A DNA stretch of 64,000 nucleotides from Cucumis sativus (taxonomy: Eukaryota; Streptophyta; Magnoliopsida; Cucurbitales; Cucurbitaceae): contig NC_026658.2 in NCBI RefSeq assembly GCF_000004075.3, positions 3,410,001-3,474,000 of the forward strand, written 5' to 3'. A program made the position numbers and the translations under genes. Positions 49,101 to 64,000 of the stretch are shown here, piece after piece. Numbering within the stretch: position 1 is the first letter of the stretch; each line of letters begins with the position of its first letter. The notes beneath the pieces were generated by a model. It was not told the DNA's origin, ran no database searches, and saw only the letters and a list, made by a program, of their open reading frames with translations.

Positions 49101-50678
49101 TTCCCATCCTGAACCTTGTTCCATTCCAATAAAAAAGGTTTTATTTTCCTTTTTATATTAAACAAAACCAATGTTAATATATATGTGTGTGTGTAAGATT
49201 TTCTGAAATTGTATTTAATCCTATAGTTAGCCTTGAATTACGCCATGATTTAGTGCTTAATCTAGGTGGGATTGTGACAAATTTCCAGCTCTAACTTCAA
49301 GGGATAACTGTACTATTCAACTGACCTCTATCATTATTCAAATACCTTTACTTCTTAATTCCTTCTTTACTTATTAAATTATTTACACTATATAGTATTA
49401 CATTACATGCTGACGTATTGCATGATTTAATTCCCAATTAGTTTAAAGATTATTTCATCAAACCACGTGACATGAGAGAGAGAGAGAAGAGGAAAAAAAT
49501 TATTAAATTTACCTGTCAAAACACAGAGAAAGAAAGAGATCAAATGAACCTAACCTTATATTTTAAAAAATAAAGAGAAAAATAAACCATTGATCTTTAA
49601 TATTCGTCTTCTAGAATATATGAGAGAAGCCTTTTGTTTTTCACTTTTGGTTTAAAGATTAGGTAAGGATGTCATCATATGGTATCATTCTAGGATAATG
49701 AGAAGGCCCATGTCATCTCGTTTCGTTGGTGTGCGCATGGAGTGAGCGGAATGGTCCATCAGTTGCCTCGTCCGGTGGTGTTTTTTGACTGTTGGATTGC
49801 TTATTTTGTTGCTAATGACTCTTCCTTGCTTTGTATCATTCTCGTTTTGCTTTGGTTGTGGTTAGACCTGTAATTTTATTCATAAAGAACAAATGTAGAA
49901 TTAGTGAGTATTTTCTTTTAAGAAATCATATATATATATATTTATTTATTTTAGGTATCATTTTTTGTGAGTTTGGCTTTTGAAGAATTTAACTACACAT
50001 ATGTAACAATATACATCAATAGAATGATTAAAAGTACAATTGAGCTGATTGTTAAATTACTAATTAATACAAAAACTTAAGTTAATGAACAAATGTACAT
50101 CTAACTACACAAAAACGACTTTTTTGAAGTTTAAAAATCATACATTCAAGCGTGTATACTTTAAATAATTCAAAATCAAATTTTATTTTGGGAAAATGTA
50201 TAATTAATTATGAAAACAATAATTTAAAAAAGAAGTTCACATAGAAGATGATTTTGGGCTGGACCAACCTTAGGGAACAAACATTTTATACAAATAATAA
50301 TACAATGGGCTAAAGTATAATGGACCTAAGTTTGATTTATATGCTTTGATAGTCCCACTCTAAAGTAATACCATGATGTATCATTTGTAATATTAAAATA
50401 TTTACTTTTATTACTATATTTAATTACAATAATGTCATTTGTTGAGCATTAAACTTAATTACACATTTTAATTATTTACAATGAAAAATAAACAAAAGCT
50501 CAAGTTGAGGCCTTATGTTTTTAATTTTAATTAACACTTCATAAATTTACAGTTTGAATTTTTCATTTTACAGTTTTAAAATTTACTTGAAGAAATAAAC
50601 TGAAACTCATTAATGAGAGAAGTCATTATAAATTTAAATGTTACCTTAATGAAAATAAAAACTGTAATCTCAAAACCA

Positions 50679-50686
50679 TATATAAA
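50679..50686 (+). promoter_or_regulatory. TATA box of the heparanase-like gene
   Basis: TATATAAA lies 138-145 bases upstream of the start codon and is followed by a CTCATCTCCTCC pyrimidine patch about 10 bases on, a typical plant core promoter layout. The leader would be about 110 bases. Confidence 0.65.
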
Positions 50687-50823
50687 CTCTCATCTCCTCC
50701 ACTTTATTTCCAACCACTCTTTACTTTTTCTTTGTATAATCTTCATAATTTTGAGGGTGGGTTTTTCTTAATTTCAAGACTTCATTTTGTAAACCCAATT
50801 ACAATTGTTTCGCAGAATTAGTA

Positions 50824-53406
50824 ATGGAATACCAAATATTCCTTTTGATTTTGCTTGTTGCTTTCATTCCAAGAACCATTCTTGGTCAAAATGTTACAAT
50901 GGGTAAAATTGTGGTTGAGGGAATCACAAAAATAGCAGAAACTGATGAGAATTTCATTTGCTTCACTTTGGACATTTGGCCTCATGATGAGTGCAGTCAA
51001 CCCAACCTTTGTGTTTGGGATAGTCATGCATCAGTCCTCAATGTGGTAAGTAGAGAGTTGTTGATCTTTGGAGACATTCAAAGAAAGTAATTCATAGTAT
51101 ATTTTATTAATCAAATTTTCTTTTCTTAGGATTTGTCTCTTCCTATCATCAATAAAGCCGTTCAAGGTAATTTCGCTCTTCCAATACATAAACAAATTAC
51201 TACTTAACCTTTACGATAAATTCTAATTAGCTTAATTTTATGTATAATATTAGCTTTCAAGACATTACGAATTAGAGTTGGAGGTACCTTGCAAGATAGG
51301 TTGATTTATAATATTGGAGAAGGCTTCAAGGGCAATTGTCATCCATTTGAAGCTGATGATAGTTTACTATTTGACTTTACCGAAGGATGTTTGTATATGG
51401 AAAGGTGGGATGATTTGAACAACTTTTTTAACAATACAGGGTATGTTTATCTTTCTTCTCACAACCAAACTATCACCTAAATATTTTTCTTTCTACATAT
51501 TTTCTCAATATTTTATATATTTTCATCACCATTAAAATTAGTTTTTTTTTAAAAAAAAAAAAATACAACAGGGCCATTGTAACTTTTGGCTTAAATGCTC
51601 TATTGGGTAAGTACCATACACAAGGAATGCAATGGGAAGGCAATTGGAACTACACTAATGCTGAAGCTCTAATTAAATATACTGTGGACAAGAATTATCA
51701 AATAAACTCATGGGAGTTTGGTAAGTTAAACAATACTAAATTTCAATTCTCTATTAGGGAATATGCCATTTGCAATAGAGGAGAGAAGATTCTTTGTATT
51801 CTTTCTTGTGTAAATGGTGATTCCATATCTTGACGAAAGAAATGTACTCTCTCCATAAATATAACTATATATTTCATGCTAATTAAGGAAGCATATATGT
51901 GATTGCTGGAATATACAGGCAATGAATTGGCTGGACGAAACAGTATTGGTGCAAGCATTAGTGCTTCACAATATGCAAAAGACCTACTAAAGCTTCGAGA
52001 AATCGTAGATCGTTTATACAAAAATTCCCAACAAAAACCTTTGATTGTGGCACCTGGTGCATTCTTTGATGACAAATGGTACCATGAACTTGTTACAAAA
52101 ACTGGACCAAAGGTTGTTAGTGTTCTCACTCACCATATCTATAACATGGGTGCAGGTAAAATTAGCTACTTATCTATATATTAATTATTATGAACTAATC
52201 ATAATTAACTCTTTTAATTTTGGTCTATATATATGTATAGGTGATGATCCCAAATTGATTTATAGGTTTGTTAATCCAACATACCTAAGTCAAGTATCAA
52301 ACACATTTAAACAACTTAAGAACATAGTTCAAAAGCATGCCCCTTGGTCTTCTGCTTGGGTTGGTGAAGCTGGTGGAGCCTATCAAGGTGGAGCCTATCG
52401 TATTTCTGATTCATTTATCAATAGTTTTTGGTAACAAATTATTCTTCTTTTACATAAATTTACTTTTTTTTTCTTTCATTAATTAATCTCTTTTTTTCAC
52501 CCATTTCATTTAAATATGATTTTGAATAATAACGTAGGTACTTAGATCAACTTGGGATGGCCGCTTTCTACAATACCAAAGTATATTGTAGACAAACTTT
52601 GATCGGTGGATTTTACAGTGTCCTCAAAGCTAAAACTTTAGTCCCTACACCGGATTATTATGGGTACGACGAATATTAACATTTATAAAAGCTTAATATT
52701 GTGTATGAGTTTTTTTGACATGATCCAATTATCATCCGATCAAGTGGGTTGCCACATGAGATTGATCGATATGCACATAAATTGATTGGACACTCAAACC
52801 AACATCACAAAAATTAAAATAATTATCTTACTTAATTTGTTATTTATTTTTTGTTAGTGCACTTCTCTTCCACCGACTTATGGGTCCAGGTGTTCTCAAA
52901 GTTCATAACAAAGTCTCTACTTATCTCCGCACCTATGCTCATTGCTCAAGAGAAAGGGTATGCCATATAATCTTTTATTTCAAATTTTAGAAAATTAAGC
53001 CTATACAAACACCAGTTTCCACTTTCAAATTGATCATATACATCATTTTCTTTTGTAGTCTGGCATATCCATGCTTTTCATCAATTTGAGCAATACAACC
53101 GAATTTGCAATAAACGTCAAAGACCACATGACCCTAAGTTTGCACAAAAGAAGGAAGCCCAAGCATGGTTCATCTTCAATTAATAATTTGGGAACACCAA
53201 GGGAGGAATATCATTTGACACCACAAAATGGTCTTCTTAGAAGCTCTAATGTGCTTTTAAATGGAAAGGCATTGCAACTTACAAGCGAAGGAGAATTGCC
53301 AAATCTTACACCAATTTATAAAGACAGCAACTCTTCTATAAATATTGCTACCTGGTCGATTGCCTTCGTTGTCATCCCTGACTTTGTAGCTATTGGGTGC
53401 AACTAA
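50824..53406 (+). CDS. Heparanase-like protein, glycoside hydrolase family 79 (GUS-type)
   Basis: Nine exons: 50824-51045, 51130-51166, 51254-51440, 51572-51720, 51919-52155, 52241-52430, 52538-52663, 52858-52957 and 53059-53406. All junctions are GT-AG and give one frame of 531 residues, the usual length. The first about 21 residues form a hydrophobic signal peptide (IFLLILLVAFIP, cleavage likely after ILG), so the protein enters the secretory route to cell wall or vacuole. Family motifs: DENFICFTLDIWP, LRIRVGG, the acid/base region GNELAGR (Glu201) and the nucleophile region VGEAGGAYQGG (Glu320), then the C-terminal beta domain (REEYHLTP, LLNGKALQL, IAFVVIP). Plant GH79 enzymes such as AtGUS2 remove glucuronic acid from arabinogalactan proteins; heparan itself is absent from plants. 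The ALDH gene lies tail to tail about 1 kb away. Confidence 0.93.
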
Positions 53407-54455
53407 TTAATTAGATTCATTTATTTTATAAGTAAGAAACGGAGAGTTATCTTTAATGTTTAGAATAAAATAAAACACTAAAGTTAGTGCTTCTGATATT
53501 CTCTTTACTATCATTATTATTACTACATATTTTTCCAATTTTTCAATAGCTAAATAAGAGCATTCAAACCTACCTTAAATTTTTGTCAAAATTTAAGTTT
53601 TCAATTTGAAAACATATGAGAAGTATAGCTAGTTATCCATAATTCTTTTGGTAGAACAAAAATATACACACACAAATACATCATTTATAAATGTTATTGA
53701 TTAAAATTGTTAAGTTTTGACTAGTACTCCAAATGCATTTGTAAAAGTAAAAAAAGATCTTTTTAATAAATATCGATTGCCACTGATCCTTAATTTCAAC
53801 CAATTAATTCTTACAACTATAGGAGATTCAATAAACCACTAATAAGGTAAATGAAAATGTGAATATACAATTTGGTAAGGATTTGCCAAACTTTATAAAA
53901 GAAAAGGCACAACCTTATTTTGTCTCCTTCCCTCCATCCATTGCTTTCCACGTGCTCTTCCTCATTTCAATTTTGAACCAACAATTGTATTATGTTCTTA
54001 TACTTTAATAAAGTAATGTGCACAAACTATATGCATGCAATTATCTTATAAGTATTTCTAAGGCTGGCATTGCATTTATGAAATCTCTATCCATTCCAAC
54101 TACCTATTTGTCCTCTCTTTATTCATTATTCACATTATTCTCTTTAAATTAAACTTTTTAAAAGTTCATAATGGAATTCATTTTAGCCCCTTATAGTTTA
54201 TGCTTATTCTATTTATTCCCATTAACTTTTCTATAATCACTCAGCAAGAGCAAACACGTTTGAAAATCTAATATTTAAAATGGGATCATTATAAATCTCC
54301 ACATATATATAATAATCCTTCAAAAAGCACAACTGGTATATTATTTGTTCATGATTTGATACAAAGTTTATGAGGAGATCATAATAAGAGATTTGGAAAG
54401 CAGTTTATTATCTCAAGGATCACTTAGCTCTTTGATTTTTGAACTGCTATAGTTT
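53407..54455. other. Convergent intergenic region between GH79 and ALDH3 genes
   Basis: About 1 kb of AT-rich DNA holding both 3' leaders. No further gene or repeat is evident. Confidence 0.6.
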
Positions 54456-56787
<2,332 letters not shown>

Positions 56788-59575
56788 TTCCTAAACCCCA
56801 CCACAAAGAAGGCTCTGTCAAGAAGCTGTGTTTGATCTGATTTTTATGGTGTGGGGTTTCTTCTTTTCTCTTGCTTTTGCATTTTATGTTTGTTCTAAGA
56901 TTTTGGAAGTCATGTCATTACTTTCCCCAAGTGGACAGATTTTCAGATTTTATGGAAAATGGTTTAAGGCATTGAATTTAATGTTCCTTGTCCTCCCTTC
57001 GTTTATGAAAGCCACGTTTAACTATTAATCAATGATTACGATGCTAAAAACACTTCAACCTGATATTGAATCGTCATTTTAGTCTTTCAATTTTATAGAA
57101 TTAGTTAAAATGTAATTGTACCAATCTAAACTAGAAAAATAAAAAGTACATCAAAGTTAAATAATACACTCTTAACTAATTAAGAGACTCAAGACTCAAG
57201 ACTCTTTACCTAAATGAGTTTCAATCTCTATCCACCTCCACATTATTAATGGATCAAAATTAATTGCATTTATGGTACTAGAGATGGGTTTCAAACCATG
57301 GCCCATCCCTATCTTCTTGATGTTAATTACTATAAGTTAGAAGTTGGATGAGAGATGTCAATTAGGTGCATTTCATCCCATAATTTGACACATTTCACCT
57401 CATGTTTTAGATATTTCCAACCAACCAATTAATTATAACTTTTGTTATAGTTTAAGAATAAGAAATTTGTTTAATAACATAAAAAAAATGCCTTAACATG
57501 ACAATGTTTATGGTATTGAATTGAAAGATAACTTTTAAGAGTAAAATTTGAATTGAAAGATAACTTTTAAGAGTAAAATAACAAAAACAATCAAAATATC
57601 TAAATATAGCATAGGTCAAATAACATACCATCAAAATGATTGATAATTTCTATTTTTAAATGTTTTGATTGATATAGTAATCATAGAACTAATTGCATAA
57701 TCAAGATGTTTACTGTATGATTGATTGAGAACCAAAGTTAAATCCAATCAATATATAGATACCTTTTATTTTTTGAGAAAATTATACTTTTAGCATTTTA
57801 GTTCTAAAATTTGAAATTTTAGGAAAAGAATTGGTTTTTCAAAATAAGAGTTTGTTATTATATAAATAAATTTATGATACTGTAGATTGTACAATATACT
57901 TTAGAAAGAATCTCTTCTTCCTAAAATTAATTTTCAAATTTAAAACAATAATAATAATAGATTATCAATACTTTTAAACCTATATTTTTAGTAGAATTCC
58001 AACATTAAATAGTTACATTTTGAAAACGGTGGAAAAAAGAAAAAAGACATGCAATTTTTTAAAAGTAAAATAAGGAAATTCGAACCACAAAATCGTTCAA
58101 CAATTATGTAGGTGTGTTTTAATTAAACTAAGTTGGTTTATTATTCATTAACGAGTTTCAATGATAAATTTATTGATAAACTTAAATCATCCATAAATTT
58201 CAATCAATGATCAACTAGTGATGTTGAGATATGTTGACAAATAGTTTTTACCTTTCATATATTGAAATTCTTTCGACCTATAGTCTAAGTTTATGCCATA
58301 TTTGAAAACAATTTTAGCTTGGGTTAGATTCATTATCATTTAAGGTAAGATTACCATATATGCAATTCGTTTATTTTTTAAAAAAAAATTGTGAATGAAT
58401 TGTTTTGTCTTGTTAAACCCATGTCTAGCTCCTTTTCTTTCAATCGAACAATATGTTTGAACATTTGGCTTTTTGGTCATGTATAAAATCTTAACTAGTT
58501 AATTTATGTTGACGTTGACACTGTCTCTAGTTTCTTTTACAATATATCTACTAATAGCGCAAGCAACAGAAACTATACACATAGTTCAAGAACTGAATTA
58601 TTAATCAAAACTTAACTTTAGATATATTAGGTTAAAACAGTACAAGAAAAATAAATCATAACAATAATTAATCGGACTTTGTGTAGACATAGAGTACAAC
58701 CTTTATAAGAAAAAAGTTTATTAATTAATTACATGTGTCAAAGTTTGACAATAATTTAATTATTGCACTTTACATAGAATCGATGTACCTCTTCCTAAAG
58801 TATGCTATTGAATATGAATAGTATTTAACATTATACAATTCTTACAAGTGCATGCACAATTATATTTGAACTTAAACAACTTTGTTAGGGAAATTATGAA
58901 ATTATTTTAATCATTTTAATCATTTTCAAAATTATTCTCAACATACTTTCAATAATTTAAAGCAAGTTTTTAATAGTATCAAAATTATATTTTACACATT
59001 TATATTTAAATATTCAATTAGTTTTTACCCATAAAATTTGTATTTTTGAAATAATTTTAAACATATTTACATAATATAGTAAAGTTTTAGATCTATAATT
59101 GATAGTACTTCTAATAACAATTTAAGGATGAATTTCTAGACGAAAACTAAGTTCTTACCCTCGTTGAAGTGTAGAACAATGTTAGTTCATAAAGACCACT
59201 GTTGTATAACCATTCATTAACAGAAGCAACTTCCTCAAATTAGGTAAAAATGCAAAATAATAGTCGCAAAAGCAAGGATAAGAAGACTAAAAATAATATT
59301 GGTTCCATATGGAGGAGTCCGACCCATAGACAAATTCACTAGTATTATCAATATCTATGGAAGGAGTAACAATGAAAGAAACAATAAATACAAAAGTTTA
59401 CGGGCAATAAGATAAAGATCATCAAAATACCAAAACATCCAATGAAAAGACGGTTTTCAGTGCTAGTTATATAGATACTATTAGAAGTCTATCAATATTT
59501 ATAAGTGATAGAATATGAAACAAATTGGAAAATTTACATAAATAGAATAAAGTGGAAAGTATTTACATTCTATAG
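56788..59575. other. Upstream region of the ALDH gene and intergenic DNA, no gene seen
   Basis: The first few hundred bases should hold the ALDH leader and promoter; no clear TATA box could be assigned. The rest is AT-rich, with a 32-bp period duplication at about 57518-57580. No coding region is supported. Confidence 0.5.
57518..57580. repeat. Short tandem duplication, 32-bp period
   Basis: GAATTGAAAGATAACTTTTA and the following AGAGTAAAAT occur twice, 32 bases apart, with no visible differences. Recent local duplication. Confidence 0.85.
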
Positions 59576-59581
59576 CAAAAA

Positions 59582-59655
59582 AAGAAAAAAAAATTCCATC
59601 TTAGGCTTGGATTAAAAAAGAAAAAAAAAATTCCATCTTAGGCTTGGATTAAAAT
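59582..59655. repeat. Short tandem duplication, 37-bp period
   Basis: AAATTCCATCTTAGGCTTGG plus an A-rich linker occurs twice, 37 bases apart (TTCCATC at 59594 and 59631). The copies are nearly identical. Confidence 0.85.
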
Positions 59656-60379
59656 TTTGCTACGAGTCATAAATGGTTTGTTAATTCTTTTATCTTTAAA
59701 AGAGTCTTTAAGTAAGATAGCCTAAAATGGTATACCATTACAAGATTAACCCAAAATTTTCAAATTTTTTAGAAATGTTCTAAATTGATTAATATTTTAC
59801 ACAAATATAAGTCTCAAATGACCAGTTTACCCATATTTATTATTAATAATATATTAAAAAAATAGAAAAAGAAAAAACGAAAGTGAACCATGATTAATAT
59901 TTGCATTTATTAGATATCTTATGTAAATATGATAAGTGATTAGTTTTATTATAGTAATATTATAAAAAAAAATTTCCTTTAATTATTTTTATTTTAGTGA
60001 TTTTGTTCAAAAAAATCTTCCCTCTCGATCTCTCTCTTCGTTCATTTTTTTTTCATTTTGCATTGTTTTTCATATATTTCACCTAATTATAGTATATATA
60101 CGGTGTATATTTTATGAATGAAAAGTTATTATATCAATTTGTTTATAGAAGGTGGATTGACAAGGAGAGAAATTAGGGACTTGTGTTACGGTTTAGAAAA
60201 TTTAAAAGAAAAAAAGGAAAAGTGGGGGAAGTATAAGCAGTGAAGAAGAAGAACATCAGTGGTCGATTGATATAGTGATCTTTCAAAAAAAAATTTGACA
60301 AAAATTTAAGGTTAGTAAGAATTTATATTTCGTACTCGAAATTACGGCATATTGAGTATATTGAAGATAACATCATTTA

Positions 60380-60840
60380 TATATTATTGAATATATAAAA
60401 TAGTATATATGTAACAAATCACAGAAAATATATGTATTACGTAGTAGTATATATATATGCATGAATTCAAAAAAAATACTGATAAGATCCATAATCTGTG
60501 TATACAGTGGTATATAAATGCAGTAAGAAAAAATCACAAAACATGAAGAAGAAAAAAAATATATGTATGTATTATTGAATATATGCATTAATATATATGT
60601 AACAAATCATAAAAACATAAATGAATTATTGAGTAACATATATGTATGAAATAAAAAAAAAATTGAAGAGATATCTAATTTGTTCATATATTGGTATATA
60701 TACGCGATAAGAAAAATCATAAAACATAAAAAAGAATATGTGTATGTATTATTGAATATATACAGTAGTATATTTGTAACGAATCACAAAACATAAATTG
60801 AATATATACAACAGTATATATACGAATGACGAAATATTTA
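60380..60840. repeat. Degenerate tandem repeat, period about 180 bp
   Basis: The phrase TATTATTGAATATAT, an AGTATATxTGTAAC(A/G)AATCA word and, further on, TGGTATATA-A-GC-TAAGAAAAAATCAxAAAACAT recur in order. The TTATTGAATATA word starts near 60385, 60572 and 60748. Two full units and a third partial unit are present. The units have diverged by point changes and small indels, so the array is old. Confidence 0.65.
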
Positions 60841-60947
60841 ATAAAAATTATATGTCGAACATGACATAAAGATGAACTGAATAATAAAAGTTTAGACAAA
60901 ATAGAATGAACATGACTGAAATAGATGCTATGAAACGAAAGAAAAAA

Positions 60948-61111
60948 GAATATACGAAACAAAAAATGAAAGAAAAAGAAACTAAGTGTATATTCGTTTG
61001 CAAATGGAAAGGAAAGAAGAAAGCAATTTGAATATACGAAACAAAAAATGAAAGAAAAAGAAACTAAGTGTATATTAGTTTGCAAATGGAAAGGAAAGAA
61101 GAAAGCAATTT
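60948..61111. repeat. 82-bp tandem duplication
   Basis: Two adjacent copies (60948-61029 and 61030-61111) begin GAATATACGAAACAAAAAATG and differ at a single base seen by eye (TATTCG against TATTAG). Recent duplication at the edge of the older 180-bp array. Confidence 0.9.
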
Positions 61112-63990
61112 TTTGAAATAGAAATTGGAGAAGAGCCGGAATTGACGATCTGAAATTGAAAATAATTATTTTAGAGTATAATTAAAAATATCATATAAAA
61201 TAATAATTTATCCATATTAAATTATTGCAAATGTAATAAATATTTTACTAATAAATACAAATATATATGTATTAATAGTTAAAGAAATTATCTTCTACCT
61301 AATAGAGTATAATATAAATAAGAAAATAATAAATATAATTAATAATTATGATAAAGTTATAACTGTCCTTAGGTAGAAAAACCTAATAAAATAAATAAAT
61401 CAATAATTCACAATATTTGTGAAATTTCTTTTGTCTAAATCTCTCTTTCTAAAAATGTTTGAATGAAATTTTGTTATATATTTTTATAAATATTTTCAAT
61501 AAATATTTTTGTTTACGTTAATTTTCCTAATTTTAAAAGATGAGACAATTAATTATAATAGTTGGAAAATGTATTTGATGAATTAAAGAAAAGGTGAAAA
61601 AGAAGTTATCAAAAAGGTTGTGGATCCTCCAACTCCTTTATTAAATGGAGAGGTGATATTGACTATTGAGTATAGCATTTTGAATGGAAGGAAAAATATC
61701 CACACAAAAGGCTCAGTCCTTTCCTCCCTTCAATACAACACATGTTTCCATTCAAAATAATTAAAAAACAATTGGGTTCTTTCACATGTGAAGAAATAGT
61801 AAGACAAACCTTTTGATACTTATGAACAATATTTTATTTTGGGATAGATTTGGTTTCCAATTTCAAATACTAATTTTGGATTATTTTATCCAAGTAATGA
61901 AAATTTATATTTATGTTTCAATGCATAACTTTTCAATTTTAAAAGTTATTAAAAAAATAAAAACTATATAAAAGAGTGTAATTTTATATCAATGAATTTG
62001 TCTCTTTTCATAAATACATACAACTTCTTTGAATATAAGTGTATTACTAATAAAACTACAATTTAATCAATTAAAAAAAAGTTAACAATTATGGATTGAG
62101 AAGAAAAAAAATTATGGTGATAAAATCCAACCGTTTTGATTGGTGTGGTGTGTAGACTTAAATAAGAATTTGAGGGTATGCTTTTAGAAATAATGATATT
62201 AACAAAATCGATTTATTAACAGGTAGTTTTCCTTTAATTAATCTAATATAATGCTTGGTTCTATATTTGAGCAATCAAAAAAGTGGTTTTTAATGCTTAA
62301 TTAATTAACGACATGTTTGAAAATTTAACTTTTTAGATTTAAGTATTTTGAGTTAAATAAAATAAATGATATTTATGAGAAAAATCTAACTTTAAAACCT
62401 AATCAAAACTAATTGGATTAAAAAAAACTATAATTTTAAAAAAGGGATCAATTTTTTGGACATTGCTAAAAAAAAATCATATGAAATCATCTCTCCAAAT
62501 ATTGATGGAGAATCATTTTAAGTAATTTTTCATGTCACCAAAATCAATTTCTTACAATGATCCAACATCACAATTTTTTGAAGAAAAGTAATTTTAAGCA
62601 TCTCAAACTTTCAAATAAATTAAACATGTTGATACAAATATAATATAAAGAAATTTATTGTCTGATATATACAAATAATATACTTTTCCTAATAATTGTT
62701 TTTAATTAACTTTCATATTTCATCAAATGTAATGATGCATCCATTGATTTTGATCCAAATGAGTTTATCTAATGATACCTAAATGATATAATTGAAGTTT
62801 CAATTTGGTGGTTGTACCCAAATGACTAATTTAATATTTTGAAAAGTTTGTTAAATTTAGGTACTAACAAAAGATAGAAGTGCCAATGCAAACACATCAC
62901 CAACTTATCTTAGAAACAAAGCATATTAAGATGCTTTTTCTAATTCCACCTTCCACTTTATAACAAACCTTTGATTCTCATTTTCAACCTCTCATTTTGT
63001 ATACCTCTTAATTACATCATTAACCATACACTACTTTTAATACATTTACAAAACACTTCCCACAAATTTTACAATCCTAACAATAATATACTTTAAGAGA
63101 AAATTTATGATTAATGTTGATATTTAGTTCTTAATTTTTTTGTGTTGGCTAAAATAGATAGAACTAACGATAAATTGTATATATGTCTATCGGTGAAATG
63201 AAATCCTTCTACAATCTCCATGGTATATTTACAAATTATAATTTTCAAACAAATTCACGATGGATAGTCACTAATAAGCACATAGTACGTGGTAATTTAT
63301 TTATAGAGAAATAAGATATTGAAATCATAGTAGTTGGTTCCATTATTGTCAATGATATCTACATTTATTTAGGTATTTTTCGATCTAAAGCTTTATTAAT
63401 GAAAGTCAAGGGGGTAACAATTGAGTTTTATTAAAACATTAAGCTATAACTACAAACATTATGAACTCTTATGGATGGCTCAAAGTTCGTATAAAGATCA
63501 CGAAATCATACTCTTATTCATGGACCACATATGTACTAAAGCATTAAAATCATCGGCTTATATATCATTATTTTTTTTCTTTTTATATTTATTAATAACA
63601 TAATCATAACCTAACTAAGTTAAGACATATTATCGACCCAAGGTATGAGACAAAAACTATGTAAATCTATTTAAAAATTCTTACACTGTTTCACGCAACA
63701 TTCATTTACTAATTGTTACAATATTTTCTATTTTATGTTCGTCATTGTTTTGGATGATTGGCTACGGCCACTTGATGACTATGTGTAAAATGTTTGGGTA
63801 AATAGTTTTTCATATTTGTTAAACAAAATTGTTGTCTTATCAGCCTAAGTTTTTTACAATTGTTTTTTTGCTATTTTAGTTTTAAAACCACATGAGAGTT
63901 ATCAAAGGGATGTTAAAAATTGACGATTGAGTTTATGGCAAAAGGCCCCCCTTTGCTTGTTTGCCTTCCTGTTTCCTCACAAAACCCACG
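61112..63990. other. Intergenic region, no gene seen
   Basis: AT-rich non-coding DNA. A somewhat GC-richer patch near 61615-61790 contains two ACATGTG palindromes but no coding frame of note. Toward the right edge (about 63930-64000) the sequence becomes C-rich, as expected for a gene leader. Confidence 0.5.
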
Positions 63991-63992
63991 AC

Positions 63993-64000
63993 ATGGCTTC
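63993..64000 (+). CDS. Possible start codon of a gene cut by the window edge
   Basis: The last bases read CCCACGAC-ATGGCTTC. ATGGCT in an A/C-rich context is the favoured plant start context (Met-Ala-Ser), and the 60 bases before it are less AT-rich and pyrimidine-heavy like a leader. Only eight coding bases would be inside the window, so no product can be named. Confidence 0.2.

Larger units (their letters stand above)
40721..50670. other. Long intergenic region, no gene seen
   Basis: About 10 kb of AT-rich DNA with no recognisable coding region. Contents: a purine-rich (GA)n/(GAA)n tract at 42894-42960, an (AAT)n array at about 43097-43122, several short AT tracts (for example 45528-45543, 46190-46207, 48296-48311), and a GC-richer segment of unknown origin at about 49665-49875. 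Many open frames here are only products of the biased base composition. Confidence 0.55.

Noticed and set aside
60373..61085. Minus-strand frames of 71 and 122 codons
   Set aside because: They read through tandem repeats and consist almost only of Phe, Ile, Tyr and Ser; no family resemblance.

Overview
The window is AT-rich nuclear DNA of a flowering plant. Genes have GT-AG introns, TATA boxes lie at plausible distances, gaps between genes are long, simple repeats are common, and every recognisable gene belongs to a standard eudicot family. Gene content and repeat style would fit a cucurbit, but that is a guess; nothing here proves the species.

Layout. (1) 2.3-6.4 kb, plus strand: a PTC7-like PP2C phosphatase in four coding exons. 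(2) About 9.6-35.3 kb: a tandem segmental duplication. Each unit ends in an intronless GRAS gene of the SCL15/HAM4 type (18.2-19.7 kb and 33.6-35.2 kb), and four non-coding blocks occur in the same order upstream of both. Unit B is longer and carries a hAT-like non-autonomous transposon (27.07-27.64 kb), a probable Ty3/Tat-type LTR remnant (about 28.0-28.3 kb), a tRNA-boxed inverted-repeat element (20.33-20.52 kb) and a threefold degenerate tandem repeat (22.3-22.8 kb). (3) 36.3-38.2 kb, minus strand: a class I HD-Zip gene of the ATHB-21/40/53 type, converging on the second GRAS gene. (4) 38.3-50.7 kb: a long gap with simple repeats and an inverted dimer of a tRNA-derived element (40.57-40.72 kb). 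(5) 50.8-53.4 kb, plus strand: a nine-exon heparanase-like (GH79) gene. (6) 54.5-56.8 kb, minus strand: a ten-exon family 3 aldehyde dehydrogenase of the ALDH3F1 type, tail to tail with the GH79 gene. (7) 56.8-64.0 kb: a gap with several short tandem duplications. A possible gene start is cut by the right edge.

Functionally, the two HAM-type GRAS genes and the HD-Zip I gene are transcription regulators from families tied to meristem or axillary bud control. The phosphatase, glycosidase and dehydrogenase are ordinary housekeeping or stress genes with no evident link to them. The exon models of the four spliced genes were built by hand; each keeps one open frame across all junctions and gives close to the expected family length.

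I found no sign of a wholly new biological system. The most interesting points are the duplicated HAM4-like pair with conserved non-coding blocks, a near-miss miR171 site that differs between the two copies, and three small transposable elements of unusual structure.
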